In this document: positions 1-5,641 of the stretch, one piece after another | Layout: each line of letters starts with the position of its first letter | How positions within the stretch are numbered: position 1 is the stretch's first letter | Assembly: GCA_040508515.1 (NCBI GenBank) | Contig: JBEVMS010000024.1 | Location: 1-8,391, forward strand | DNA: 8,391 nt | Reading direction: 5' to 3' | Origin: JBEVMS01 sp040508515 | GTDB taxonomy: Bacteria > Pseudomonadota > Gammaproteobacteria > Xanthomonadales > Rhodanobacteraceae | Notes under the pieces: model-generated | Databases searched by the model: none | The model's input: the letters and a program-made list of their open reading frames with translations, nothing else | Told to the model about the DNA's origin: nothing | Translations under genes and position numbers: made by a program

Positions 1-463
1 GTCCGGCGAGGCGCAGCAGCCGCTGGGTGCCGCCGAAACCGGGGATCAGGCCAAGATTGATCTCCGGTTGGCCCAGCTTGGCTTTCTCGCTGGCGATGCG
101 CAGATGACAGGCCATCGCCAGTTCCATGCCGCCACCGAGCGCAAAGCCCTGGATGCGCGCGATGACGGGCTTGCGCAGTCCTTCGATGGTCGACATCAAA
201 CGCTGTCCGGTGCGCGAGAACGTCAGTGCTTGCTGCGGCGCATAGGCTTGCATCTGCGCGATATCGGCGCCAGCAACGAATGCCTTGTCGCCGGCGCCGC
301 CAAGCACGACGACCCGAATCGCGTCGTCCTGTGCGGCTTGGTCGAAGGCCAGGGTCAATTCGTTGAGCGTGGCAAGATCCAGCGCATTGAGCTTGTCGGC
401 GCGATTGACGATGATGCGTCGCACGGCGCCGCAGTCGGCAAGTTCCAGATTGCGATAGCCCAT
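1..463 (-). CDS. Enoyl-CoA hydratase (crotonase family), N-terminal part, cut by window edge
   Basis: This enzyme adds water across the trans-2 double bond of enoyl-CoA in fatty-acid beta-oxidation or related acyl-CoA degradation in the cytoplasm. The visible 154 residues (a full protein is about 260) begin MGYRNLELAD. They carry the crotonase NRxxKxNAL motif (N20-L28), the first oxyanion-hole segment FVAGADI (62-68) and the second, ALGGGMEL (108-115). E114 (in GGGME) and E134 (in GQPE) are 20 residues apart, as are the two catalytic glutamates Glu144 and Glu164 of rat mitochondrial hydratase. This is therefore predicted to be a true hydratase, unlike the crotonase at 3103-3861. The PGFGGTQRL segment (141-149) is also typical. 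The start is the ATG at 463; no other in-frame start codon was seen just upstream and the ribosome site is weak. The gene is divergent from the FKBP gene. The exact acyl substrate cannot be told from this fragment. Confidence 0.93.
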   Translation of the reverse strand, partial: MGYRNLELADCGAVRRIIVNRADKLNALDLATLNELTLAFDQAAQDDAIRVVVLGGAGDKAFVAGADIAQMQAYAPQQALTFSRTGQRLMSTIEGLRKPVIARIQGFALGGGMELAMACHLRIASEKAKLGQPEINLGLIPGFGGTQRLLRLAG

Positions 464-506
464 GGTTTGAAACTCAGCGATAAAGAGTCCGTGATGGTAG
501 CAGCGG

Positions 507-533
507 GAACCTTTTTATCCCTTTGTTTTCTCA
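507..533 (+). promoter_or_regulatory. Candidate sigma-E (RpoE)-type promoter of the FKBP gene
   Basis: GAACCT at 507-512 is followed after exactly 16 bases by TCTCA at 529-533. The enterobacterial sigma-E consensus is GAACTT-N16-TCTGA, so each box differs by one base and the spacing is ideal. The base before is G (GGAAC), and a T-rich run follows the -35 box, both common in such promoters. Transcription would begin near 540, giving a leader of about 108 bases before the ATG at 648. E. coli fkpA, a periplasmic FKBP, is a known sigma-E target, so the context agrees. This is a pattern match only. Confidence 0.42.
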
Positions 534-542
534 GCCTGTGGA

Positions 543-560
543 CGCTGGCCACTGCCAGCG
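543..560 (+). other. Perfect 7-bp hairpin in the FKBP leader
   Basis: CGCTGGC (543-549) and GCCAGCG (554-560) are perfect inverted repeats around the loop CACT. If the promoter at 507-533 is right, this stem would sit within a few bases of the mRNA 5' end. There it could protect the transcript from 5' decay or affect initiation. No T-tract follows on either strand, so it does not look like an intrinsic terminator. It could also be a chance palindrome in GC-rich DNA. Confidence 0.4.
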
Positions 561-637
561 ACGCTGCAAGACAGACGCAGACCGCTTAGGATGACACCCT
601 TGTCGAAAGTGCGAGGACTGGCTCAAGTAGTCGCGAT

Positions 638-641
638 GGAG
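638..641 (+). promoter_or_regulatory. Ribosome binding site deciding the FKBP start
   Basis: GGAG lies six bases before the ATG at 648 within a purine-rich stretch (GGAGAAAGG). This supports 648 over the upstream in-frame ATGs at 591 and 636. Starting there also places a clean signal peptide at the N-terminus. Confidence 0.7.
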
Positions 642-647
642 AAAGGC

Positions 648-1391
648 ATGACACGACTGCGTTGGCTAGCGCTGACGGCCTGGATTTTCACGACGGGCGC
701 ACTCGCCCAACAGGCCGCGGGGCCAGGACCCGGCCCGGTCGCCGCCACGGCGCCGCCACCGAAGGCCGCCCCGCTGGATCAGCGCAAGCTGTCCTACGCG
801 ATTGGCTACAAGATGGGTGCCCAGTTGACGGAAGGGTTGCCGCCGCTGGACTTGCCCGTTTTGCTCAAGGCCATCGAGGACGCCTACGCCAAGCGCGCGC
901 CGAGCGTGTCCATGCAGGACATCCATACCCAGCTTGGCAGTCTGGACAGTTACATGCGCCAGCAGGCCAAGGCCGAGTTTCAACGCATAGCCGCGGCCAA
1001 TGCGCGCAAAAGCGCCGCCTATCTGGCGAGCAATCGCGAGCAGAGTGGCGTGGTGCAACTGCCCTCGGGTATCCAGTACAGCGTGATCAAGCGCGGCGAC
1101 GGCGATGAGTCACCGACGGTCAGCAGCACGGTCACCGCCAATTATCGCGGCATGCTGGTCGATGGCACCGAGTTCGACAGTTCCTGGGCGCATGGCGCGC
1201 CGGTGAGTTTTACCGTCAACAAGGTCATTCGTGGCTGGCAGGACGTAATCCCGCGCATGCACGTGGGCGATCGATGGCGCGTGGTGATTCCTTCGCAACT
1301 GGCCTATGGCGAATACGGCCAGCCGCCGCGGATCGGCCCCAACGAGGCGCTGGTGTTTGAAATCGAGCTGCTCAGCATCAACCAGCCGTGA
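648..1391 (+). CDS. Exported FKBP-type peptidyl-prolyl cis-trans isomerase (Mip/FkpA-like)
   Basis: This is a periplasmic foldase that isomerises Xaa-Pro bonds and probably acts as a chaperone for envelope proteins. From the ATG at 648 it has 247 residues (E. coli FkpA is about 270, Legionella Mip 233). The signal peptide is MTRLRW, then a hydrophobic core, ending ALA at 18-20 before QQ; there is no lipobox cysteine. A Pro/Ala/Gly-rich linker (21-42) follows. Residues 43-135 form the Mip/FkpA N-terminal dimerisation domain (LSYAIGYKMG at 48-57). The catalytic FKBP domain is 137-244, starting LPSGIQYSVI. Residues matching the FKBP12 pocket are present: Y166, F176-D177, V193-I194, W197, A219-Y220 and F237. 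The gene stands alone or heads a cluster, with the DUF1289 gene 52 bases downstream. A sigma-E-like promoter upstream suggests envelope-stress control. The family is certain; the name fkpA or mip is not. Confidence 0.93.
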   Translation: MTRLRWLALTAWIFTTGALAQQAAGPGPGPVAATAPPPKAAPLDQRKLSYAIGYKMGAQLTEGLPPLDLPVLLKAIEDAYAKRAPSVSMQDIHTQLGSLDSYMRQQAKAEFQRIAAANARKSAAYLASNREQSGVVQLPSGIQYSVIKRGDGDESPTVSSTVTANYRGMLVDGTEFDSSWAHGAPVSFTVNKVIRGWQDVIPRMHVGDRWRVVIPSQLAYGEYGQPPRIGPNEALVFEIELLSINQP

Positions 1392-1443
1392 CGTGGCGCC
1401 GTTCGTCCTGCCGTCAGCGCCTTTGCGCTAGCATGGCCAAGTT

Positions 1444-1632
1444 ATGAGTACCCCCCCGCCACTATCCACCGCTGTGTTGTCGCCGTGCACCGGGATTTGC
1501 CGGTTGGATGTGCGCGGCTATTGCGAAGGTTGCCTGCGTACCGGCGCGGAGATCGCCCATTGGCGCCATCTCAGCGATGCCGAACGGCTGCACTACATGC
1601 AGCAGATTCTGCCCGCGCGAAGCGTGCGCTGA
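1444..1632 (+). CDS. DUF1289 small cysteine-motif protein
   Basis: This is a 62-residue protein of the DUF1289 family, whose function is not established. The family signature is clear: SPCTGICRLD (13-22), then CEGCLRT (27-33), E36 and W40, with a following LSDAER helix. The four cysteines (15, 19, 27, 30) suggest a small metal-binding or redox site; that is inference. It overlaps the Nudix gene by one base (TGATG), which implies translational coupling, and the sulfurtransferase follows, so the three probably form one operon. No Shine-Dalgarno precedes the ATG. The 52-base gap before it contains a 5-bp hairpin (1416-1429, AGCGC-CTTT-GCGCT) and a four-codon mini-ORF (1433-1447). A run of seven C bases (1451-1457) lies just after the start codon. 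A later start at the GTG near 1474 would still keep all the cysteines. Confidence 0.87.
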   Translation: MSTPPPLSTAVLSPCTGICRLDVRGYCEGCLRTGAEIAHWRHLSDAERLHYMQQILPARSVR

Positions 1633-2255
1633 TGGCGGCCAGCATGCCCTTGGGCAGTGATGGCGCGATCGATATGATGGCCGCACTGCGACCGCTGCAC
1701 GAGCCGCCGCAGGCACCGGGGTGGAACCATGCCGAAATGGCAGAAATATTGGGCGACGCCCCGCGACGCCCCGCTGCGGTGTTGCTGGGGCTGCGCGATG
1801 GCGTACAGCCCAGGCTGGTGCTCACCGTGCGCACCGACCATCTGCAATCGCACGCCGGTCAGGTAGCGTTTCCCGGCGGCGGGATCGAGCCGCACGATGC
1901 CGATGCGCTGGCCGCCGCGCTGCGGGAGAGTGAGGAGGAAATCGGGCTGGATCGCCGCCTGGTCACGCCGCTGGGTTATCTGGATTGTTTCGAGACGATC
2001 AGCGGTTATTCGATCACTCCGGTAGTGGCGCGCATCGACGCCCAGGCGCGCCTGTTTCCAGCGCCGGGCGAGGTGGCTGAGGTATTCGAGGTGCCGCTGG
2101 CGTTCTTTTTCGATCCGGCCAACCTGCGCCGCTATCAGATGGACTATCGCGGCCATCCGCGCGCGATGGTCGAATTCGTGCACGGTGGCCACCGCATCTG
2201 GGGCGCCACCGCGGCCATGTTGCTAAACCTGTTGCAGCGGATGGGCGCGGCGTGA
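1632..2255 (+). CDS. nudL: Nudix hydrolase, CoA pyrophosphatase family (NudL-like)
   Basis: This is predicted to split CoA or acyl-CoA at the pyrophosphate bond, giving 4'-phosphopantetheine and 3',5'-ADP, with Mg2+ or Mn2+. The 207-residue protein has the UPF0035 CoA-pyrophosphatase motif at 64-83 (LTVRTDHLQSHAGQVAFPGG), directly joined to a Nudix box ending RESEEEIGL (98-106). The REXXEE residues that bind metal are intact. The glutamate usually found eight residues before the Arg is replaced by Ala, as it is in my recollection of E. coli NudL. The ATG at 1632 shares a base with the DUF1289 stop codon. The reading frame is open further back, but upstream it overlaps a well-defined gene, so 1632 is preferred; ATGs at 1644 and 1674 are alternatives. 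The stop overlaps the next start by 4 bases. A physiological role in CoA turnover or clearing oxidised CoA is inferred from the family. Confidence 0.9.
   Translation: MAASMPLGSDGAIDMMAALRPLHEPPQAPGWNHAEMAEILGDAPRRPAAVLLGLRDGVQPRLVLTVRTDHLQSHAGQVAFPGGGIEPHDADALAAALRESEEEIGLDRRLVTPLGYLDCFETISGYSITPVVARIDAQARLFPAPGEVAEVFEVPLAFFFDPANLRRYQMDYRGHPRAMVEFVHGGHRIWGATAAMLLNLLQRMGAA
1753..1772 (+). repeat. Perfect 10-bp tandem duplication inside the Nudix gene
   Basis: GCGACGCCCC occurs twice back to back (1753-1762 and 1763-1772), encoding the stretch around GDAPRRP (residues 41-47) before the conserved core. The unit length is not a multiple of three, so loss or gain of one copy by slippage would shift the frame before the Nudix box. 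Confidence 0.9.
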
Positions 2256-3106
2256 ATTCGTCCGGTACCTTGATCACCGTGGCCGCGCTGGCGGCGCTGC
2301 CGTCGCCGCAAAGGTTGATCGTCGACTGCCGTTTCGACCTGTCCGATCCAGCGCGTGGCGAGCGCGACTATGTGCAGGGTCACCTTCCCGGCGCGCGCTA
2401 CGCGCACCTGGATCGCGACCTGTCCGATCTGTCCCTTCAAAGCCAAGGGCTGGGGCGCCATCCGCTACCCAGCGCGGCGGCGTTCTCCGCCACGCTGGCG
2501 CGCTGGGGCTGGCAGCCGGGCATGACCGTGGTGGCCTACGACAGCACCAGCGGCGCGTTGGCCGCCGCACGCCTGTGGTGGTTGCTGCGCTTGGCCGGCA
2601 TCGGCGAGGCGACGGTGCTCGATGGCGGTTACCCCGCATGGTTGGCGGCAGGGTTGGCGGTCGAAAGCGGAGACGCTAGCGCACGCTCGCCATCCACGGT
2701 GCAACGTGATTACGCGAGCGCGCAGATGCTCGATCACACGCAATTGCAGCACGCCTTGCAGTCGGGGCAGACACTGCTGGATGCGCGGGCGCCGCCGCGT
2801 TATCGCGGCGAGGTCGAGCCCATCGACCGCGTGGGCGGGCACGTGCCCGGCGCGCGCAATCGGCCCTTTGCCGACAACCTGCAAGCGGATGGGCGTTTCA
2901 AACCGGCCAGCCAATTGCGCGCTGAGTTTGAAAATCTGCTGCAGGGTCAGTCGCCGGATCAGGTGGTGCATATGTGCGGCTCGGGCGTTACCGCCTGCCA
3001 CAACCTGTTGGCGATGGAATACGCCGGCCTGCATGGTTCGCGCCTGTATCCGCCCTCCTGGAGCGGCTGGATCAGCGATCCGGCGCGCCCGCTGGCCCGC
3101 GATTAG
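2252..3106 (+). CDS. sseA: 3-mercaptopyruvate sulfurtransferase (two-domain rhodanese)
   Basis: This enzyme transfers the sulfane sulfur of 3-mercaptopyruvate to thiols or cyanide in cysteine catabolism in the cytoplasm. The 284-residue protein has the usual tandem rhodanese fold. The N-terminal inactive domain is about 1-140, with VDCRFDL (24-30), GHLPGARY (43-50) and VVAYD (93-97) where a catalytic Cys would be absent. The active domain is about 155-284. Its loop CGSGVTA (242-248) is the mercaptopyruvate-type loop; thiosulfate sulfurtransferases have CRKGVTA. C242 would carry the persulfide. The DAR...RYRG segment (R179, R183) supplies arginines typical of the substrate site, and PSWSGW (268-273) is the family's C-terminal motif, with Gly where Glu is common. 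It starts with GTG inside the stop of the Nudix gene (GTGA overlap), so it is probably translationally coupled. It ends overlapping the convergent isomerase gene. Confidence 0.93.
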   Translation: MNSSGTLITVAALAALPSPQRLIVDCRFDLSDPARGERDYVQGHLPGARYAHLDRDLSDLSLQSQGLGRHPLPSAAAFSATLARWGWQPGMTVVAYDSTSGALAAARLWWLLRLAGIGEATVLDGGYPAWLAAGLAVESGDASARSPSTVQRDYASAQMLDHTQLQHALQSGQTLLDARAPPRYRGEVEPIDRVGGHVPGARNRPFADNLQADGRFKPASQLRAEFENLLQGQSPDQVVHMCGSGVTACHNLLAMEYAGLHGSRLYPPSWSGWISDPARPLARD

Positions 3107-3861
3107 CTGGCTTTTGACTTCAGGCGCGCCACCAGCGCCTGTAGCGTTGCCTGAGTTTTCGGGTCGAAAAAGCCATCCAGAAAATCGTCGATCGGCAGCG
3201 CGTCGATATCGGCGTAGGCCGCGATCAGGTCGGCGCGGGCCAGTCGGCGGGTGGTCAACATGGCGTGCGCCGGCAGCGCCAGCAATTCGCGTAGCCAGTG
3301 CAGCGCGCGCGTGGTGACCTGTTCGACGCCGGTGGTTTCATCGACGAAGCCGCAGGCCAGCGCCTGTTCGGCATCGATCATCGCGCCGGACACCAGCAGG
3401 CGTTCGGCGCGGTAGGCGCCGACCACGCGGCGCAGCGCCAACTGGATGCAGTCGGGCACCCACAAGCCGACCTGGACTTCGTTGAGGCCAATCCGGAACG
3501 GTCCCTGCGCCATCACCCGGTAATCGCAGAACAAGGCCAGCACCGCGCCGCCGGCCGGACTGTGGCCGGTAATCGCGGCGACTACCGGTATCGGTGAGCG
3601 TGCCAGCGCCGCGCAGGTGCCAAAGAAATCGCGCCAGTAGTCACGCACGGTGGCGCGATCCTTACCCAGCAGCGCGGGCACATCGACGCCGGCAGAAAAC
3701 ATGCCTTGCGCGCCCGACAGCACGATGCCGCGCGTGCCGTTGAGTGGCGCCTGTTCGATCGCCTCGGTCAACGCCAGCAACAGGCTGCGATCCAGCGCGT
3801 TGACCGGCGGGCGAGCCAGGCGGATCTCGGTGATGGCCTCGTGGGGGATGATGTCGAGCAT
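3103..3861 (-). CDS. Crotonase-fold protein, probable delta3,delta2-enoyl-CoA isomerase
   Basis: This is predicted to move the double bond of 3-enoyl-CoA to the 2-trans position, feeding unsaturated fatty acids into beta-oxidation. The 252 residues contain the crotonase oxyanion segments FSAGVD (55-60) and PAGGAVLALFCDYR (102-115). The position equal to hydratase Glu144 is V107, while the second glutamate is kept as E128 in IGLNEVQVG (124-132). A single Glu in this setting, together with PAGG, CDYR and IGLNExQ, closely resembles mitochondrial enoyl-CoA isomerase ECI1, which uses that Glu as its only acid-base. Hydratase activity is therefore unlikely. The ATG at 3861 has AAGGA seven bases upstream; a TTG at 3900 would add 13 residues but lacks support. 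The gene lies 67 bases after the DUF4139 stop on the same strand and may be read with it. It ends overlapping the sulfurtransferase stop. Another CoA-ligand crotonase function cannot be excluded. Confidence 0.88.
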   Translation of the reverse strand: MLDIIPHEAITEIRLARPPVNALDRSLLLALTEAIEQAPLNGTRGIVLSGAQGMFSAGVDVPALLGKDRATVRDYWRDFFGTCAALARSPIPVVAAITGHSPAGGAVLALFCDYRVMAQGPFRIGLNEVQVGLWVPDCIQLALRRVVGAYRAERLLVSGAMIDAEQALACGFVDETTGVEQVTTRALHWLRELLALPAHAMLTTRRLARADLIAAYADIDALPIDDFLDGFFDPKTQATLQALVARLKSKAS

Positions 3862-3868
3862 GCGGTAA

Positions 3869-3874
3869 TCCTTC
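3869..3874 (-). promoter_or_regulatory. Ribosome binding site deciding the isomerase start
   Basis: On the minus strand GAAGGA ends seven bases before the ATG at 3861. This is a strong Shine-Dalgarno at good spacing and rules against the TTG start 39 bases upstream. Confidence 0.75.
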
Positions 3875-3928
3875 GGCGGTGCGTGGAGGGGGATCTTCAA
3901 GACGCGCCGGAATCCAGCACGTCAGGGA

Positions 3929-5356
3929 TCATTCGTCGGCGGCGCTCCACTGGTAGCGCAAGGCGTAGTCCAGCGTGGCCTGGCCATGCGCCGGCACGTC
4001 GATGGTGAATTCCAGTATATCGGTGCTCTGACGCGATGGCGGCACGCTGGAAGAAACCACGGTCCACTGCCGCCAGCGGCTGGGATGTTCGCGCACGGTC
4101 ACCGTGCGGGTGCTGTCGCCGGCGTTGCTCAATTGCAGCTTGAACGCCTCGTCCATCTGACGTGCCGCGCGATCGACCTTGAACGCGCTGCGTTCGCGTG
4201 TGGCGCTAAGGTCGAAAACCTGGCCCAGGGTGATCTGCACCGGTTGCGTCTTGGGCGTGTCCGGCAGTTGGCCTTCGCCAATGAATTCGGCGTTGCCATC
4301 ACGGTCGATGCTGAGCACGCGCAGGTTGCCGGCGGGCAGGCTGTCGAACGCGGTAAAGCGCAACGTGCTGATCGCATTGAGGTGTTCTTCGCCGGCGGCG
4401 TAATCGGCTAAGTTGGGTTTGGACGAATTCCAGATGTTGCCGCTCTCGACCAGGGTGGTGCGCTGGCAATTGATGCTGCGGTTGGCGTAGAGCGGGCTCT
4501 GACTGACGCTGCCATCGGGCAGATCGACCGTGCCCGGCACGCTGAAACTGCGGTAATCGCCCAGGGTCGATTGGCTGGCGACATCGGCCTCGCCGCTCCC
4601 CTTTCGCGCCATCATCATCATCGGCTGTAACACACCGTTGCGATGCATGTTGGGCTGGCCGGCAATCAGCTTGAGCGTGACGCCTTGCCAGTCGCGACCG
4701 CTGCGGTTGGCGACGCTGGCGCGCGATTCCAGCTGCAATCGGCAGGCCGAGCCCTGTTGCAGTGTGCCGATATAAGCGACATGCCAGCCCAGCCCCGCCG
4801 TGGGATAACTCAGCGTGGCATCGGCCGCGCCGGCGCGCTTGGCATCCAGGTGCACTTGCAATTGCGCACCGGCATGCAGCGGTACCGCACTGCGCACCGC
4901 GGCGTAGTTGCGGACCAGCGTGGTTTGACCTTGCGCGCCAACGATCTGCAAACCGTTGTCGGAGGCCTGCTGCAAGCGGCCAGCGGCCAAGGGCTGGCCG
5001 CCATCACCGACCACTTCAACCTGCTGACCGACCAGGCTCGCCAGCGCCGCGTTCTGGCCTTGCGGCAGCAACAGTCGCTGCCACAACACCTGGGCCGCCT
5101 GGCCGGGAAAATTGAGCGAAAGCGCCTCGCTGTCGGCATACAGCGGCAGGCCGTCCAGGGTCAGCGTCTGGGCGCCATGTTGCAGGGTCAACTGACGAGG
5201 CTCATGCACCACCGCGTAACCGGCATTGACGCTGGCGCCATCGCCGGCGCTGAACAACGCGCCGTCATCGCTGTGGTAAATCGTCAGATGGGTGGCCTGA
5301 GCATGAGCAAGGCTGAGCGAGGCGGCGATCAACAAGGGCAGAGCGGTCATGCGCAC
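3929..5356 (-). CDS. Exported DUF4139-domain protein of unknown function
   Basis: From the GTG at 5356 this is a 475-residue protein starting MRMTALPLLIAASLSLAHA, a classic signal peptide with a likely cut after AHA (17-19). It is therefore probably periplasmic or surface exposed. The rest is rich in beta-strand patterns. The second half, from about residue 180 (ATLSYPTAGLGWHVAYIG through the C-terminal YALRYQWSA), fits the DUF4139 fold seen in MuiA-type proteins. These often begin with a DUF4140 domain and a coiled coil, which I do not see here. The middle contains a loop with four consecutive methionines (246-249, ATG repeated at 4610-4621) followed by a basic segment; Met-rich loops occur in related proteins as I recall them. 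Cysteines are few. No catalytic motif was recognised. The GTG start is favoured by a GAGGAG site and by the added Arg in the signal n-region; ATG at 5350 is the alternative. The biochemical role is unknown. Confidence 0.85.
   Translation of the reverse strand: MRMTALPLLIAASLSLAHAQATHLTIYHSDDGALFSAGDGASVNAGYAVVHEPRQLTLQHGAQTLTLDGLPLYADSEALSLNFPGQAAQVLWQRLLLPQGQNAALASLVGQQVEVVGDGGQPLAAGRLQQASDNGLQIVGAQGQTTLVRNYAAVRSAVPLHAGAQLQVHLDAKRAGAADATLSYPTAGLGWHVAYIGTLQQGSACRLQLESRASVANRSGRDWQGVTLKLIAGQPNMHRNGVLQPMMMMARKGSGEADVASQSTLGDYRSFSVPGTVDLPDGSVSQSPLYANRSINCQRTTLVESGNIWNSSKPNLADYAAGEEHLNAISTLRFTAFDSLPAGNLRVLSIDRDGNAEFIGEGQLPDTPKTQPVQITLGQVFDLSATRERSAFKVDRAARQMDEAFKLQLSNAGDSTRTVTVREHPSRWRQWTVVSSSVPPSRQSTDILEFTIDVPAHGQATLDYALRYQWSAADE
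4610..4621 (-). repeat. (ATG)4 trinucleotide repeat encoding four methionines
   Basis: Four ATG codons in a row on the minus strand encode M246-M249 of the DUF4139 protein. Changes in copy number would stay in frame and only alter the length of a probable loop. Confidence 0.9.
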
Positions 5357-5363
5357 GGGACAA

Positions 5364-5369
5364 CTCCTC
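5364..5369 (-). promoter_or_regulatory. Ribosome binding site favouring a GTG start for the DUF4139 gene
   Basis: GAGGAG on the minus strand ends seven bases before the GTG at 5356 but 13 bases before the ATG at 5350. Spacing therefore points to GTG as the initiator. Confidence 0.65.
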
Positions 5370-5498
5370 ACGGGGGCGGGGAACCCGGTGATCTTACCGG
5401 TCCAGCAGGAAGTTGCGGCGCTCGGGCCTCCCGAGGGCGTTGGGATCGTTCTTGGATTACTGCGACGAAATGGCGGTAAGTTCGATGAGACCGCGCAC

Positions 5499-5518
5499 AA
5501 AAATACCGCCTCCCGGCG
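5499..5518 (-). terminator. Weak intrinsic-terminator candidate
   Basis: On the minus strand a 4-bp stem CGCC-GGGA-GGCG (5518-5507) is followed after three bases by TTTTT (5503-5499). It lies about 125 bases after the thioesterase stop and upstream of the DUF4139 gene. The stem is short, so this is only suggestive. Within 5370-5580 I saw no convincing sigma-70 promoter for the DUF4139 gene, although one must lie there if that gene is transcribed separately. Confidence 0.22.
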
Positions 5519-5587
5519 TCGGATAAGCTCACGATTGCGATGAAATTTGCCGCAACTGACGGCGTTCCAACTGGGTGTCGGCCCCCT

Positions 5588-5630
5588 CCCCGCGAGGCGG
5601 GGGCGGGTCGCTGCACACGAGAGACCCGCC
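5588..5630 (-). terminator. Pair of GC-rich hairpins after the thioesterase gene
   Basis: Twelve bases past the thioesterase stop, the minus strand carries a perfect 8-bp stem GGCGGGTC/GACCCGCC (5630-5623 with 5609-5602, 13-base loop). It is abutted by a second stem CCCCGC-CTC-GCGGGG (5602-5588). The two share base 5602, so they could compete or stack. The position suits the 3' end of the uvrA-thioesterase transcript, as a terminator of the T-poor kind or as an RNA-stabilising structure. No T-run follows. It could equally be a copy of a dispersed palindromic repeat. Confidence 0.4.
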
Positions 5631-5641
5631 AGGCGCTGCTT

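Noticed and set aside
68..589. Plus-strand open frame of 173 codons at the left edge
   Set aside because: It lies antisense to the enoyl-CoA hydratase, whose minus-strand frame shows clear family motifs; its composition is typical of a GC-rich shadow frame.
591..647. Upstream ATG start for the FKBP protein
   Set aside because: The extra 19 residues precede and spoil the signal peptide, and the ribosome site fits the ATG at 648.
1451..1457. Run of seven C bases at the start of the DUF1289 gene as a phase-variation tract
   Set aside because: Seven bases is short for frequent slippage and such a run is expected by chance in GC-rich DNA encoding Thr-Pro-Pro.
3862..3900. TTG start adding 13 residues to the isomerase
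   Set aside because: There is no ribosome site for it, whereas the ATG at 3861 has AAGGA at seven bases; the added residues are not crotonase-like.
4643..5479. Plus-strand open frame of 278 codons opposite the DUF4139 gene
   Set aside because: It is antisense to a gene with a signal peptide, ribosome site and a recognised domain, and its product shows no recognisable motif.
5457..5483. Minus-strand GAACTT (5483-5478) as a sigma-E promoter for the DUF4139 gene
   Set aside because: The -35 box is perfect but the sequence 16 bases on (AGTAA) is a poor match to TCTGA, so it is not reported as a promoter.
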